Below, one piece after another: positions 1 to 7,932 of a stretch of DNA of 64,000 bases (position 1 is its first letter; each line of letters starts with the position of its first letter). Both the position numbers and the translations under genes were made by a program. The notes beneath the pieces are model-generated. The model was given only the letters and a program-made list of their open reading frames with translations, was not told where the DNA came from and ran no database searches. The DNA is from Tenacibaculum sp. Bg11-29 (GTDB taxonomy: Bacteria > Bacteroidota > Bacteroidia > Flavobacteriales > Flavobacteriaceae). The stretch lies in NCBI RefSeq assembly GCF_002836595.1, contig NZ_PJBB01000003.1, positions 2,355,001 to 2,419,000 on the forward strand, written 5' to 3'.

Positions 1-2
1 TG

Positions 3-896
3 CATTATAGAGCTAAATGGTGGACAAAAAATGAGACTCCAGGTAAATCAGGAGTTTGGGAAAAAATTAAAAAATGTGAAGGTGATACAGGAGGTGGAGA
101 TAAAAATGTCGTTCCAACAGTAAGTATTTCTGCACCAACTAATAATAGTGTTATCACAGAAGGAAACATATTAAATATAGCAGCAAATGCAGCGGATAGT
201 GATGGAACAGTTACTTTAGTTGAGTTTTATAGAGGAACTATAAAGTTAGGACAAGATACTACAAGTCCTTATACTTATTCTGTAGATAATTTAAAAGTTG
301 GTACCTATGAGTTATCGGTTGTTGCTACAGATAATGATATGGCTAAAACTACATCGAGTAGTGTAATTGTTACAGTAGAATCTGCAGGAAATACAGGGGA
401 GTGTAATGGAGTAGTACAATATGTAGTAGGAACATCATATAAGCAAAATGCAGAAGTACAAAATAATGGAGAGCAGTTTAGTTGTAGTGTAGCAGGTTGG
501 TGTTCTTCAAGTGCGGCATGGGCATATGCGCCAGGAACTGGAACTCATTGGCAGGCAGCATGGAAAAAGACAGGTGTTTGTAGTGCTACGGTAGCTTCTT
601 TACCAAAACAAAACATAGTAACAAAAAATAAAGATAAAATTAAAGTATTCTCTAACCCAGTAGTAGATGATTTGATTATTGTTAACTTAAGTGATTTAAA
701 TTTAAGAGGTAATGTACAATCAAAATCTACAATACAGATTTTTGATATTAATGGTGTTGTTGTTCTTAGTAAAAAGATTAATCTAGGTAACAAGAAAAAT
801 ACATTTGACGTTCGTTCTTTAAAGAATGGAATCTATTTTTACGGGTTTGAAAAAAATGGAAAAAAGCATACAGGAAGATTTATTAAAGTAAAATAA
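3..896 (+). CDS. C-terminal part of a secreted chitin-binding (probable chitinase) protein, T9SS cargo; 5' end outside window
   Basis: The reading frame is open from the first bases of the window, so the start lies upstream. The visible part begins with a carbohydrate-binding segment of CBM5/12 type (HYRAKWWT, then PGKSGVW and a closing Cys). An Ig-like domain follows (VSISAPTNNSVI to the TVES segment). A second chitin-binding-like module contains GVVQYVVGTSYKQNAEVQNN, HWQAAWK and paired cysteines. The last ~75 residues are a type IX secretion sorting domain (KVFSNPVVDDLI, then LKNGIYFYGF and a basic end). Modules of this kind usually sit behind a GH18 or GH19 catalytic domain, but none is visible here, so 'chitinase' is inference. 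The protein would be exported and either attached to the surface or released. Confidence 0.75.
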   Translation, partial: HYRAKWWTKNETPGKSGVWEKIKKCEGDTGGGDKNVVPTVSISAPTNNSVITEGNILNIAANAADSDGTVTLVEFYRGTIKLGQDTTSPYTYSVDNLKVGTYELSVVATDNDMAKTTSSSVIVTVESAGNTGECNGVVQYVVGTSYKQNAEVQNNGEQFSCSVAGWCSSSAAWAYAPGTGTHWQAAWKKTGVCSATVASLPKQNIVTKNKDKIKVFSNPVVDDLIIVNLSDLNLRGNVQSKSTIQIFDINGVVVLSKKINLGNKKNTFDVRSLKNGIYFYGFEKNGKKHTGRFIKVK

Positions 897-915
897 TCTT
901 TTTTAGCTTATTACT

Positions 916-948
916 AACCTCATATAACTGTATTGGTTGTATGGGGTT
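916..948 (+). terminator. Rho-independent terminator of the chitin-binding gene
   Basis: A stem (AACCTCATATAAC pairing with GTTGTATGGGGTT, including G-U pairs) is followed by a run of T about 20 bases after the stop codon. Confidence 0.7.
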
Positions 949-1164
949 TTTTTTATGGAATAATGTAATGTGGTTAAGTAAAAGGGGTAATTATTTGGTA
1001 GTTAATTTTTTAAAGCAAGGAGCACTTCTTTTTTAAATAAAGAATATCATAAAAAAATGTTAAACTAGAAATGTAGGTGTAACGAATCAATAAATATATC
1101 GTCTTATAAGTGTAATTACTTAACAAAAAGTTTTAGTGATTAATTAGTTTTTAATAGTTGATTG

Positions 1165-1198
1165 AAAAGGCTCGTGATTTAAAAATCACGAGCCTTTT
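1165..1198 (-). terminator. Terminator hairpin of the rsmB-like gene
   Basis: A strong perfect stem (AAAAGGCTCGTGATTT pairing with AATCACGAGCCTTTT) lies about 20 bases beyond the minus-strand stop. It has T-rich flanks on both sides and may act in both directions. Confidence 0.75.
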
Positions 1199-1219
1199 GT
1201 TTTATATAAAAAGTAAAAA

Positions 1220-2431
1220 TTATTTTCTTATTAACTGAGCCATGTAAAAACCATCAAACCCAAATTTATGAGCCAATACTTTGCTGTCTTTTACAAAGGT
1301 AAAATCTGTACCATCTTCAGAAGCTAAAAATGTTTTAACTTGATCTTGGTTTTCAGAAGGTAGTACAGAACAAGTAGCGTATACTAATTTACCTCCAGGT
1401 TTTACCATTCTAGAATATTGTTGTAAAACGTCTTGTTGAATTTTTTTGATGTTTTCTATAAATTCAGGTTGTAATTTCCATTTACTATCTGGGTTTCTAC
1501 GAATAACACCTAAGCCAGAACATGGAGCATCAATTAAAACTCTATCAGCTTTACCATGTAGTTTTTTAATTACTTTAGTAGAATCAATAACTTTTAAGTT
1601 AACATTACTAACTCCGTTTCTACGAGCTCTAACTTTTAACTTTTTCAATTTACTTTCATAAATATCCATCGCTATAATTTGCCCTTTATTTTTCATTAAA
1701 GAAGCTAAATGTAATGTTTTACCACCAGCACCAGCACAAGTATCAATTACTTTCATACCTGGTTCAACATCTAAATATGCAGCTACTAATTGAGAAGAAG
1801 CATCTTGCACTTCAAAAAAACCTTTATGAAAAGCTTCTGTTTTAAAAACATTAGCACGTTCAATTAAACGTAAAGCATCATCACATCCCTCTATGAATTC
1901 AGTTTCTATACCTTCAGCTTTTAAATCGTTTCGTAAGTGTTCTTTTGTTACATTTAAAGTATTGGTACGTAAAATAACATCGGCTTGTTTATTTAAAGCA
2001 GCAATTTCTTTTGTCCAAACAGCTTCACCTAATTCTTTAACGCCCAATTCATCTATCCAATCAGGAATAGATTCTCTATATTTTCTTGTTTGAGAAAGTT
2101 CATCAAACTTTCCTTTAATTCTTCTAGTAGGAGTTTCTTCAATTTGGTTCCAATCGGGTAATTTAATACCTCTTAAAACACACCAAACTACTAGTAAACG
2201 CCATAAATCAGGTCTTGAATATGGAGTTTTTACATTAGCGATTTCACCATACAAACGTTTCCATCGTACAATGTCATAAATAGTTTCAGCAACAAATTTT
2301 CTATCACGTGCTCCCCATCTTTTATCTCTTTGTAATGCCTTCTGAACAGCTTTATCTGCATACACACCTTCGTTAAAAACGTCGCGTAAACTATCTATTA
2401 CTGCATAAACTAAATTTCTATGTAACCTCAT
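1220..2431 (-). CDS. rsmB: RsmB/NOP2-family 16S rRNA (cytosine-C5)-methyltransferase
   Basis: This SAM-dependent enzyme methylates C5 of a cytosine in rRNA. The N-terminal ~140 residues resemble the NusB-like RNA-binding part of RsmB. The Rossmann methyltransferase domain follows, with SAM motif I DTCAGAGGKT at 230-239, motif IV DAPCSG (Cys304) and motif VI ATCS (Cys354). The two cysteines are the paired catalytic residues of the RNA m5C methyltransferase family. The length of 403 residues is usual for Bacteroidota homologues. The gene is divergent from recG, and a TATCTTTG -7-like box lies 18 bases upstream of the ATG. Which cytosine is modified cannot be read from the sequence, so the RsmB name is by family. 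Confidence 0.9.
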   Translation of the reverse strand: MRLHRNLVYAVIDSLRDVFNEGVYADKAVQKALQRDKRWGARDRKFVAETIYDIVRWKRLYGEIANVKTPYSRPDLWRLLVVWCVLRGIKLPDWNQIEETPTRRIKGKFDELSQTRKYRESIPDWIDELGVKELGEAVWTKEIAALNKQADVILRTNTLNVTKEHLRNDLKAEGIETEFIEGCDDALRLIERANVFKTEAFHKGFFEVQDASSQLVAAYLDVEPGMKVIDTCAGAGGKTLHLASLMKNKGQIIAMDIYESKLKKLKVRARRNGVSNVNLKVIDSTKVIKKLHGKADRVLIDAPCSGLGVIRRNPDSKWKLQPEFIENIKKIQQDVLQQYSRMVKPGGKLVYATCSVLPSENQDQVKTFLASEDGTDFTFVKDSKVLAHKFGFDGFYMAQLIRK

Positions 2432-2449
2432 TTGATGAATTTAAAAGTG

Positions 2450-2457
2450 CAAAGATA
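2450..2457 (-). promoter_or_regulatory. -7 box (TAnnTTTG type) for the rsmB-like gene
   Basis: TATCTTTG on the minus strand matches the Bacteroidota housekeeping -7 consensus. No TTTG lies at the usual 19-base spacing upstream, so the assignment is moderate. Confidence 0.45.
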
Positions 2458-2492
2458 GTTCAATTTAATGTCTTTTTGTATTTTCGTTCTCA

Positions 2493-5021
2493 ATGAATTT
2501 AAATCATCCTGTAACATATATAAAAGGCGTTAGTGTAGCTAGGGCAGAATTGTTGTATACCGAGTTAGGTGTAAAAACATGCAATGATTTGTTGCATCTT
2601 TTTCCGTTTAGATATATTGATAAAACACAGTTTTATACGATTAATAAATTAGCGCAAAATTCTTCTGAAGTTCAAGTGGTTGGTAAGATTACAGGGATAA
2701 AAGAAGTACAGCAAAAAAGAGGAAGTAGAGTTGTCGCTACTTTTTCTGATGCAACAGGCTCGATAGAATTAGTTTGGTTTAAAGGCGCAAAATGGATAAA
2801 AGATAGTTTAAAAGTTGATGTTCCTTATGTAATTTACGGAAAGTTGAATTGGTATAACAGTACTGCAAGTATGCCGCATCCAGAAATGGAGACGGTAAAA
2901 GAATACAAAAGTAAGTTGCAAACATCTATGCAACCTGTATATCCATCTACCGAAAAGTTAGCTAATAAGGGAATTAGTAATAAGATTTTACGTGGTTTTA
3001 TTCAGAATTTGTTTCAACAAACTTTTGGGTTAATAGATGAAACACTGCCTATATATCTATTAAATGAAAATCAATTATTAAGTAAAAAAGATGCTTTATT
3101 AAATATCCATTTTCCTAAAAGTCAAGAATTATTAGCAAAGGCGCAAAATCGATTAAAATTTGAAGAATTGTTTTTTATTCAAATTCAATTATTACAGAAA
3201 AAACTAATTCGGAAGTCAAAAATTAAAGGGTATATTTTTGAAAAAGTAGGAGATCATTTTACTAACTTTTATAACAATTATTTACCTTTTGAATTAACGA
3301 ATGCACAGAAAAGAGTTTTAAAAGAAATACGTAAAGATATAGGTTCTGGTGTGCACATGAATCGCTTATTGCAAGGAGATGTTGGTTCTGGTAAAACCAT
3401 AGTTGCTTTACTAACGATGTTGTTAGCTATTGATAATGGCTACCAAGCAACAATTATGGCACCTACTGAAATTTTAGCAATTCAACATTATAACGGAATG
3501 GTAGAATTATTAGCTGAAACACCCTTAAAAATTGCACTATTAACAGGTTCGAGTAAAATAAAACAACGACGTGAAATTCATACAGGGTTAGAAGATGGTT
3601 CATTGCATATTTTAATAGGTACACATGCAGTTTTAGAGGATAAAGTACAGTTTAAAAATTTAGGAATTTCGATTATTGATGAGCAACATCGTTTTGGAGT
3701 TGCGCAGCGATCAAAATTATGGGAGAAAAATCCAGTTCAAGGAGTTTCTGAAGAAAAAGGAAAAGTCGTTCGTGAAAAATACATGACAACACATCCTTCA
3801 GAATATAAACTATTAAAAGAAATAGCATTAAAACGTAAAAATAAAACAACGAAAGAAGAAAGAGCTTTATGGGAGGTTTTAAGTACAAAACAAACAGGAT
3901 TTAAATTTAGAAGATATTATATTATTGATGAGTTTATGGTAGATTTTATTTGCTTAGAGAAAAAGCTGATTGTAGAGGTTAATGGAAAGTACTACGCTAC
4001 ACCTGAGCAGAAAGAAGCAGCTAATTTACGATCAACAATTTTAAATGAGTTTGGTTACGAGATTATTCGATTAAGTGATGAGGAAGTTTCAGGAGCTATA
4101 GAAAACACGATAGCAAGGATAGAAGCTAAATTAAAAAGTCTTCCTTTAATAAAGGTTAAAAAATCTGTACCTCCACATGTATTGGTAATGACGGCAACAC
4201 CAATTCCACGAACATTAGCAATGTCGGTTTATGGTGATTTAGATATTTCTGTAATTGATGAATTACCTCCAGGACGTAAAGAAATTAAAACAGTACATCG
4301 TTATGATAGCAATCGTTTAAGTGTATTTAAGTTTTTAAAAGATGAAATAAACAAAGGACGTCAAGCTTATGTAGTGTATCCGTTAATTCAAGAATCGGAA
4401 GCGATGGATTATAAAGATTTAATGGATGGTTATGAGAGTATTTCACGTGATTTCCCTTCTCCAAAATATCAAATTAGTATTGTTCATGGACAAATGAAAC
4501 CTGCGGATAAGGAGTATGAAATGAATCGTTTTGTAAAAGGAGAAACTCAAATTATGGTAGCAACTACCGTAATTGAAGTAGGAGTTAATGTACCAAATGC
4601 ATCGGTAATGGTTATTGAAAGCGCTGAACGTTTTGGATTAAGTCAATTACATCAATTACGTGGTAGGGTAGGGCGTGGAGGAGAACAGAGTTATTGTATT
4701 TTATTGTCGAGTTTTAAATTATCTTCAGATAGTAAAACCCGTTTACAAACGATGGTTGAAACTACCGATGGATTTAAAATTGCTGAGGTAGATTTAAAAT
4801 TACGTGGACCTGGTAATATTATGGGGACACAACAAAGTGGAGTATTAAACCTTAAAATAGCAGATGTTGTAAAAGATTCAGGTATTTTACAGAAGGCACG
4901 CCAAATTGCAATAAGTGTTTTAGAAGAAGATGCAGCTTTTTCTAAACCAGAAAATGCTAATTTATTAAAGGTATATAGGCAGTTGCAAAAAACGAGTGGG
5001 CTTTGGAGCAATATTAGTTAA
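2493..5021 (+). CDS. recG: ATP-dependent DNA helicase RecG with an inserted DUF559 nuclease-like domain
   Basis: RecG remodels stalled forks and branched DNA. The N-terminal wedge/OB domain (about 1-190) is followed by helicase motifs: Walker A GDVGSGKT at 295-302, DEQH at 396-399, TATPIPRT from 567, and the C-terminal LRGRVGRGG. Family members are usually about 700 residues, but this one is 842. The excess is an in-frame block of about 146 residues (414-559; bases 3732-4169) between the DEQH and TATP motifs. The block resembles DUF559/Vsr-like endonucleases: EERALWEVL at 455-463, GFKFRR at 469-474, VDF with Asp484, VEVNG with Glu495, and EIIRLSDEEV at 523-532. Most DUF559 proteins have VEVDG, so Asn497 departs from the usual residue. 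Both RecG flanks (up to WEKN, and from PPHVLVM) look intact, so the helicase is probably functional. No intein splice residues are visible. Confidence 0.95.
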   Translation: MNLNHPVTYIKGVSVARAELLYTELGVKTCNDLLHLFPFRYIDKTQFYTINKLAQNSSEVQVVGKITGIKEVQQKRGSRVVATFSDATGSIELVWFKGAKWIKDSLKVDVPYVIYGKLNWYNSTASMPHPEMETVKEYKSKLQTSMQPVYPSTEKLANKGISNKILRGFIQNLFQQTFGLIDETLPIYLLNENQLLSKKDALLNIHFPKSQELLAKAQNRLKFEELFFIQIQLLQKKLIRKSKIKGYIFEKVGDHFTNFYNNYLPFELTNAQKRVLKEIRKDIGSGVHMNRLLQGDVGSGKTIVALLTMLLAIDNGYQATIMAPTEILAIQHYNGMVELLAETPLKIALLTGSSKIKQRREIHTGLEDGSLHILIGTHAVLEDKVQFKNLGISIIDEQHRFGVAQRSKLWEKNPVQGVSEEKGKVVREKYMTTHPSEYKLLKEIALKRKNKTTKEERALWEVLSTKQTGFKFRRYYIIDEFMVDFICLEKKLIVEVNGKYYATPEQKEAANLRSTILNEFGYEIIRLSDEEVSGAIENTIARIEAKLKSLPLIKVKKSVPPHVLVMTATPIPRTLAMSVYGDLDISVIDELPPGRKEIKTVHRYDSNRLSVFKFLKDEINKGRQAYVVYPLIQESEAMDYKDLMDGYESISRDFPSPKYQISIVHGQMKPADKEYEMNRFVKGETQIMVATTVIEVGVNVPNASVMVIESAERFGLSQLHQLRGRVGRGGEQSYCILLSSFKLSSDSKTRLQTMVETTDGFKIAEVDLKLRGPGNIMGTQQSGVLNLKIADVVKDSGILQKARQIAISVLEEDAAFSKPENANLLKVYRQLQKTSGLWSNIS

Positions 5022-5113
5022 TATAGCATAAGGTTTTTATAATGATTTACAGTAAAAGTAATTTGAGACTAAATGACTCTTGTTTTTCTGAAAAAGATGC
5101 ATTAACTTAAAAT

Positions 5114-5149
5114 CAATAACGGTTTAATTCCATCTTTAAACCGCTATTG
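5114..5149 (-). terminator. Terminator hairpin between recG and the VOC gene
   Basis: The stem CAATAACGGTTTAA pairs with TTAAACCGCTATTG (one mismatch) and is T-rich on the side beyond the minus-strand stop at 5163. It may also serve recG. Confidence 0.55.
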
Positions 5150-5162
5150 TTACTTTTTATCT

Positions 5163-5537
5163 TTATTCTCTTGAGTGAAGTCCAATCGTATTGCCTTCAG
5201 AGTCTTGTAAAATTGAAACAAACCCAAATTCTCCAATAGACATTTTTTGTTTAATTAGTTTTCTACCAAATTTTTCTACTCTAGACTCTTCTGTAACGCA
5301 ATTTTTTGAAGAAAAATAAACGATAGTATTATTACTATTAGGAATGTAGTTCTCTTTTTCAATTAAAGCACCAGTAGCGTTAGTTCCGTTGTTTTCAAAA
5401 GGAAAAGTTGACTGTTTTTCCCATTCAATTGGTAAATCAACAAGTGTTATGTTAAAAACTGATTCATAAAACTTTTTTGCTCGCTCTAGGTTTGCTACAT
5501 TAATATCAAACCAACATACAGGATTTGCATTCTTCAT
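5163..5537 (-). CDS. VOC-family (glyoxalase/bleomycin-resistance-like) protein
   Basis: This 124-residue protein has the compact vicinal-oxygen-chelate fold pattern. It opens with PVCWFDINVANLERAKKFYE, typical of the first beta-alpha-beta unit, and closes with FGFVSILQDSEGNTIGLHS, the usual last strands with the metal-site Glu and His region. Many such proteins are annotated as lyases or resistance proteins, and the substrate here cannot be predicted. It lies 72 bases downstream of the AraC-type regulator on the same strand and may be co-transcribed with it, which would make it a likely target of that regulator. Confidence 0.85.
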   Translation of the reverse strand: MKNANPVCWFDINVANLERAKKFYESVFNITLVDLPIEWEKQSTFPFENNGTNATGALIEKENYIPNSNNTIVYFSSKNCVTEESRVEKFGRKLIKQKMSIGEFGFVSILQDSEGNTIGLHSRE

Positions 5538-5609
5538 TTTAAACTATTTTAAATTCGAGTACAAAGTTGCAAATCGATTAATCTTTAAAATTGTAAAAAT
5601 GGGACAGTA

Positions 5610-6401
5610 TTAATTTAGTTTTTCGAAAATTAATGACATTTTTAAATGGTCTTTGTAAAATTCTTTAAAATCTTTTATAAAGTGTGCTTGGTCAAAATAA
5701 TCATTTTCATAAGCTAAATCGGTAAGTTTAGAAATGTCTTTATTTAATAAGGTTTTAAGTGAGGATTGTAGTCGTATAATTTTTGAAAGTTGTTTAGGGC
5801 TTAATCCAACGGTTGTATTAAACTTCCGCAATAAAACTCTTCTATTAAGATTACCTTGTTTAGAAAGCTCGTTAATTGAAACTTGTCCGTTAGCTGTTGT
5901 AATTGTCTTAATAGTCGATTTTACAACTTTGTCCATCAATTCTTTATTTTTTAATATATTTAATAAAAAAGATTCAATGATTTCTATTCTTTTTAAAATA
6001 CCATTTGCGTTCAAAATTTCAAATTCAAGCTTTTGTCCTTCTTTTCCAAATAACCTTTCTAGCGAAATAGGTGTGTTTTCCATTTCTTTGATGGGAATTG
6101 TGGTAAAAGGTAAAAAACCATTTGGATGAAACCGAACAACAAATGTTCCAGTATCTCCGTCAGGTTCTACAATATAAGGTTTGGTAAGTTGACCAATTAA
6201 AAAACACCTTGGTTGTAAAAAACAATTTCCTTTTTCAGGGTGATGCCAATACAAGTCTCCATAATGAAAAATTAGCTTCATGGTTCCGTCTGGAACAATC
6301 GTGTTTTTTTTTGGTGTTGTGTTTTTAGTACCTTCTAACGTCCAATAAGATTTAACAAATTCTATTAATTCTTGTTTGGGTTTAAATATTTTTGGGTTCA
6401 T
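5610..6401 (-). CDS. AraC-family transcriptional regulator (DUF6597-like N-terminus)
   Basis: A 263-residue regulator. Residues 1 to about 150 resemble the DUF6597 sensor domain (KSYWTLEG, IVPDGTMKLIFHYGD, FVVRFHPNGF). Residues about 160-260 form the two helix-turn-helix motifs of the AraC family (SINELSKQGNLNRRVLLRKF, then AYENDYFDQAHFIKDFKEFY). The second half gives the more confident match. It is the first gene of a run with the VOC gene. A 29-nt element 27 bases upstream of its ATG recurs upstream of the oxygenase operon at 9191, so autoregulation and control of that operon are plausible. The ligand is unknown. Confidence 0.88.
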   Translation of the reverse strand: MNPKIFKPKQELIEFVKSYWTLEGTKNTTPKKNTIVPDGTMKLIFHYGDLYWHHPEKGNCFLQPRCFLIGQLTKPYIVEPDGDTGTFVVRFHPNGFLPFTTIPIKEMENTPISLERLFGKEGQKLEFEILNANGILKRIEIIESFLLNILKNKELMDKVVKSTIKTITTANGQVSINELSKQGNLNRRVLLRKFNTTVGLSPKQLSKIIRLQSSLKTLLNKDISKLTDLAYENDYFDQAHFIKDFKEFYKDHLKMSLIFEKLN

Positions 6402-6428
6402 TTAGGTTTTGTTATCAGGTAACTCACA

Positions 6429-6457
6429 ATTTTATTAAGAATATGAATTCGTTTTAA
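6429..6457 (-). promoter_or_regulatory. Copy 1 of a 29-nt element upstream of the AraC gene
   Basis: The core GAATATGAATTCGTTTTAA (6439-6457) is identical to 9201-9219. Over 29 nt the two copies match at 26 positions. Both lie 27-34 bases upstream of a minus-strand start codon, which suggests a shared operator or promoter segment. Confidence 0.6.
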
Positions 6458-6608
6458 AAAAGTCTATAAAAATAGAATTATTACTTAAAGGCTTTCTATA
6501 AGTTAAAATAGATAAGTTTAAATTTTATTCATTAGTTAATGTAATTCAGTCTTTTAGTTTTGGTGATAAAAGCAAAAGTAATACTGTGTTTTATATTTAT
6601 TATATGTG

Positions 6609-7112
6609 TTAATTTTCTTTTGTTTTTGTATCCATTATTTGCAGTAGCGTAGGCATTCTGTAATTTCCGTGCATTGATTTTATATACTCAAAAGCTAAGT
6701 TTAGTTCAATTCCTATTGCCGATATATAAAGAGGTTTTTTACTTTCTCCTCTTAAAAGTGCTTTGGAATTAAGTTTGTTCGAATCGTATCCTGATTTTGC
6801 AACTCCAATAATCGGAATCTTTTCACCTAGTTTTTCATACAAATGTCCTCCTAAACCATACTTTCCATCGTCATCTAATATAACATAGCCATCAACAATA
6901 ATAAATTGAACATCATTCAAATCTATTTTTTTTAATAAGCTTATTATACAAGGCATTTCTCTTTTATAGAAAGAACCAGGTTCGTATTCTGCTATTCCTT
7001 CAATTATTTCGCTATAAATTTCAATAGGTTTATCATTTTCCCATTTATTAAAACTAACACCAATAGTTTTGGCTTTATTTTCGTAGTAGTAAGTATCAAA
7101 AGCAATAATCAT
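6609..7112 (-). CDS. nfi: Endonuclease V (deoxyinosine 3' endonuclease) family protein
   Basis: Endonuclease V cuts DNA, or RNA in some lineages, one base 3' of inosine. This 167-residue protein has the family landmarks: FDTYY with Asp6, YEPGSFYKREMP with Glu52, VDGY with Asp74 followed by GKYGLGGHLYE, IGVAKSGY, LLRGESKKPLY, and MHGNYRMPTL near the end. Asp6, Glu52 and Asp74 correspond to the metal-binding acidic residues known in the family. The reading frame extends 48 codons further upstream into the preceding gene. I chose the ATG at 7112 because homology begins there and it leaves a 25-base gap after the oxygenase gene. The protein is shorter than E. coli Nfi (about 220). It is the third gene of a probable operon with two oxygenase-like genes. 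Confidence 0.88.
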   Translation of the reverse strand: MIIAFDTYYYENKAKTIGVSFNKWENDKPIEIYSEIIEGIAEYEPGSFYKREMPCIISLLKKIDLNDVQFIIVDGYVILDDDGKYGLGGHLYEKLGEKIPIIGVAKSGYDSNKLNSKALLRGESKKPLYISAIGIELNLAFEYIKSMHGNYRMPTLLQIMDTKTKEN

Positions 7113-7137
7113 AAGTTGTGTTATTATTTTTTGTAAT

Positions 7138-7914
7138 TTATTTAGGCATAATAGTATCTGCTTTACTAAGCGTATAATCAATTTTTGGATAAGTAAAATT
7201 TGGACTCCTGTTTTCTTCTCCTCGTAGTGTATAATACTCTTTTCTTTGAATATCATTTGCTAATTTTAATAATTTGCCATTAGTAAAGTATGGTTGATTA
7301 TTTTTAAATTGAATAAAAATTTTAGATTCTCTGAAAGTTATTCCAAGCCATTTATTTTCAGATTTCAAAGGTTTTTGTTTTGGAATTTGTTCTAAAACAA
7401 TTTTATGAAAAAATCTAGAATTAAGTGGTAATGAAAATAAAATTAAAGAATTATGAGTTAAGAGAATTTCAAATTCTTCATCAGTTATTTTGTCTTTAAT
7501 TTTTAGTTTTCTAATGCTTTGTTCTGTTAATTCATTCGGTTTTTCATAGCAGGAAAAAAGAGCTATATAAGAGTTAGGAGCTAAGTCTAAACATTGGTCT
7601 GAATGATATTTCATTTTAGTATAACTTGAGTCGTAAATCTCTATTAAAGCATTATTGAAATTAATAGGTGTTAAATCCTCAAGACTGTCATTTATACTTT
7701 TTATAATTGTATTGTGAGTAGAAGAAAAATTATGAGCAGGAATATTATATTGAGTGGTTGTTCTAACAATAGGAATACCATTATCGCTAATTTTAATTAA
7801 ATGATTACCAAACCTTCCTTTTCCAACATTTTCAAAACTGATTTGGTTAGATAATTCATTGAATAAGTTCTGCTCAAAAGGCAATGTTATTTTTGTAAAT
7901 TCACTTAGGTTCAT
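7138..7914 (-). CDS. AlkB-like 2-oxoglutarate/Fe(II)-dependent oxygenase (258 aa)
   Basis: The double-stranded beta-helix motifs are visible: NALIEIYDSSYTKMKYHSDQ with the iron ligands His104 and Asp106, SYIALFSCYE as the next strand, SRFFHKIVL with the distal His170, and WLGITFRESK with Arg195 as the probable 2-oxoglutarate anchor. The HxD...H...R order and spacing match AlkB-type enzymes, which oxidise alkylated or methylated bases, but the substrate is not determined by these motifs. The gene starts 18 bases after the stop of the larger oxygenase-like gene and ends 25 bases before the endonuclease V start, so the three are probably co-transcribed. Assignment to the superfamily is fairly secure. 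The nucleic-acid role is inference from context. Confidence 0.78.
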   Translation of the reverse strand: MNLSEFTKITLPFEQNLFNELSNQISFENVGKGRFGNHLIKISDNGIPIVRTTTQYNIPAHNFSSTHNTIIKSINDSLEDLTPINFNNALIEIYDSSYTKMKYHSDQCLDLAPNSYIALFSCYEKPNELTEQSIRKLKIKDKITDEEFEILLTHNSLILFSLPLNSRFFHKIVLEQIPKQKPLKSENKWLGITFRESKIFIQFKNNQPYFTNGKLLKLANDIQRKEYYTLRGEENRSPNFTYPKIDYTLSKADTIMPK

Positions 7915-7932
7915 TGGTGAAATATTTTTTAT

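Larger units (their letters stand above)
897..1219. other. Intergenic stretch between two converging genes
   Basis: It holds one terminator hairpin for each flanking gene, near 916 and 1165. Between them I see AT-rich sequence with no convincing reading frame, RNA or repeat. Confidence 0.6.

Noticed and set aside
3732..4169. Intein interpretation of the RecG insert
   Set aside because: There is no Cys/Ser at the upstream junction, no His-Asn at the downstream junction, and no splicing-domain blocks.
7113..7256. Longer frame for endonuclease V reaching into the preceding oxygenase gene
   Set aside because: The extra 48 residues do not resemble the family and are covered by the upstream gene, so the ATG at 7112 was chosen.
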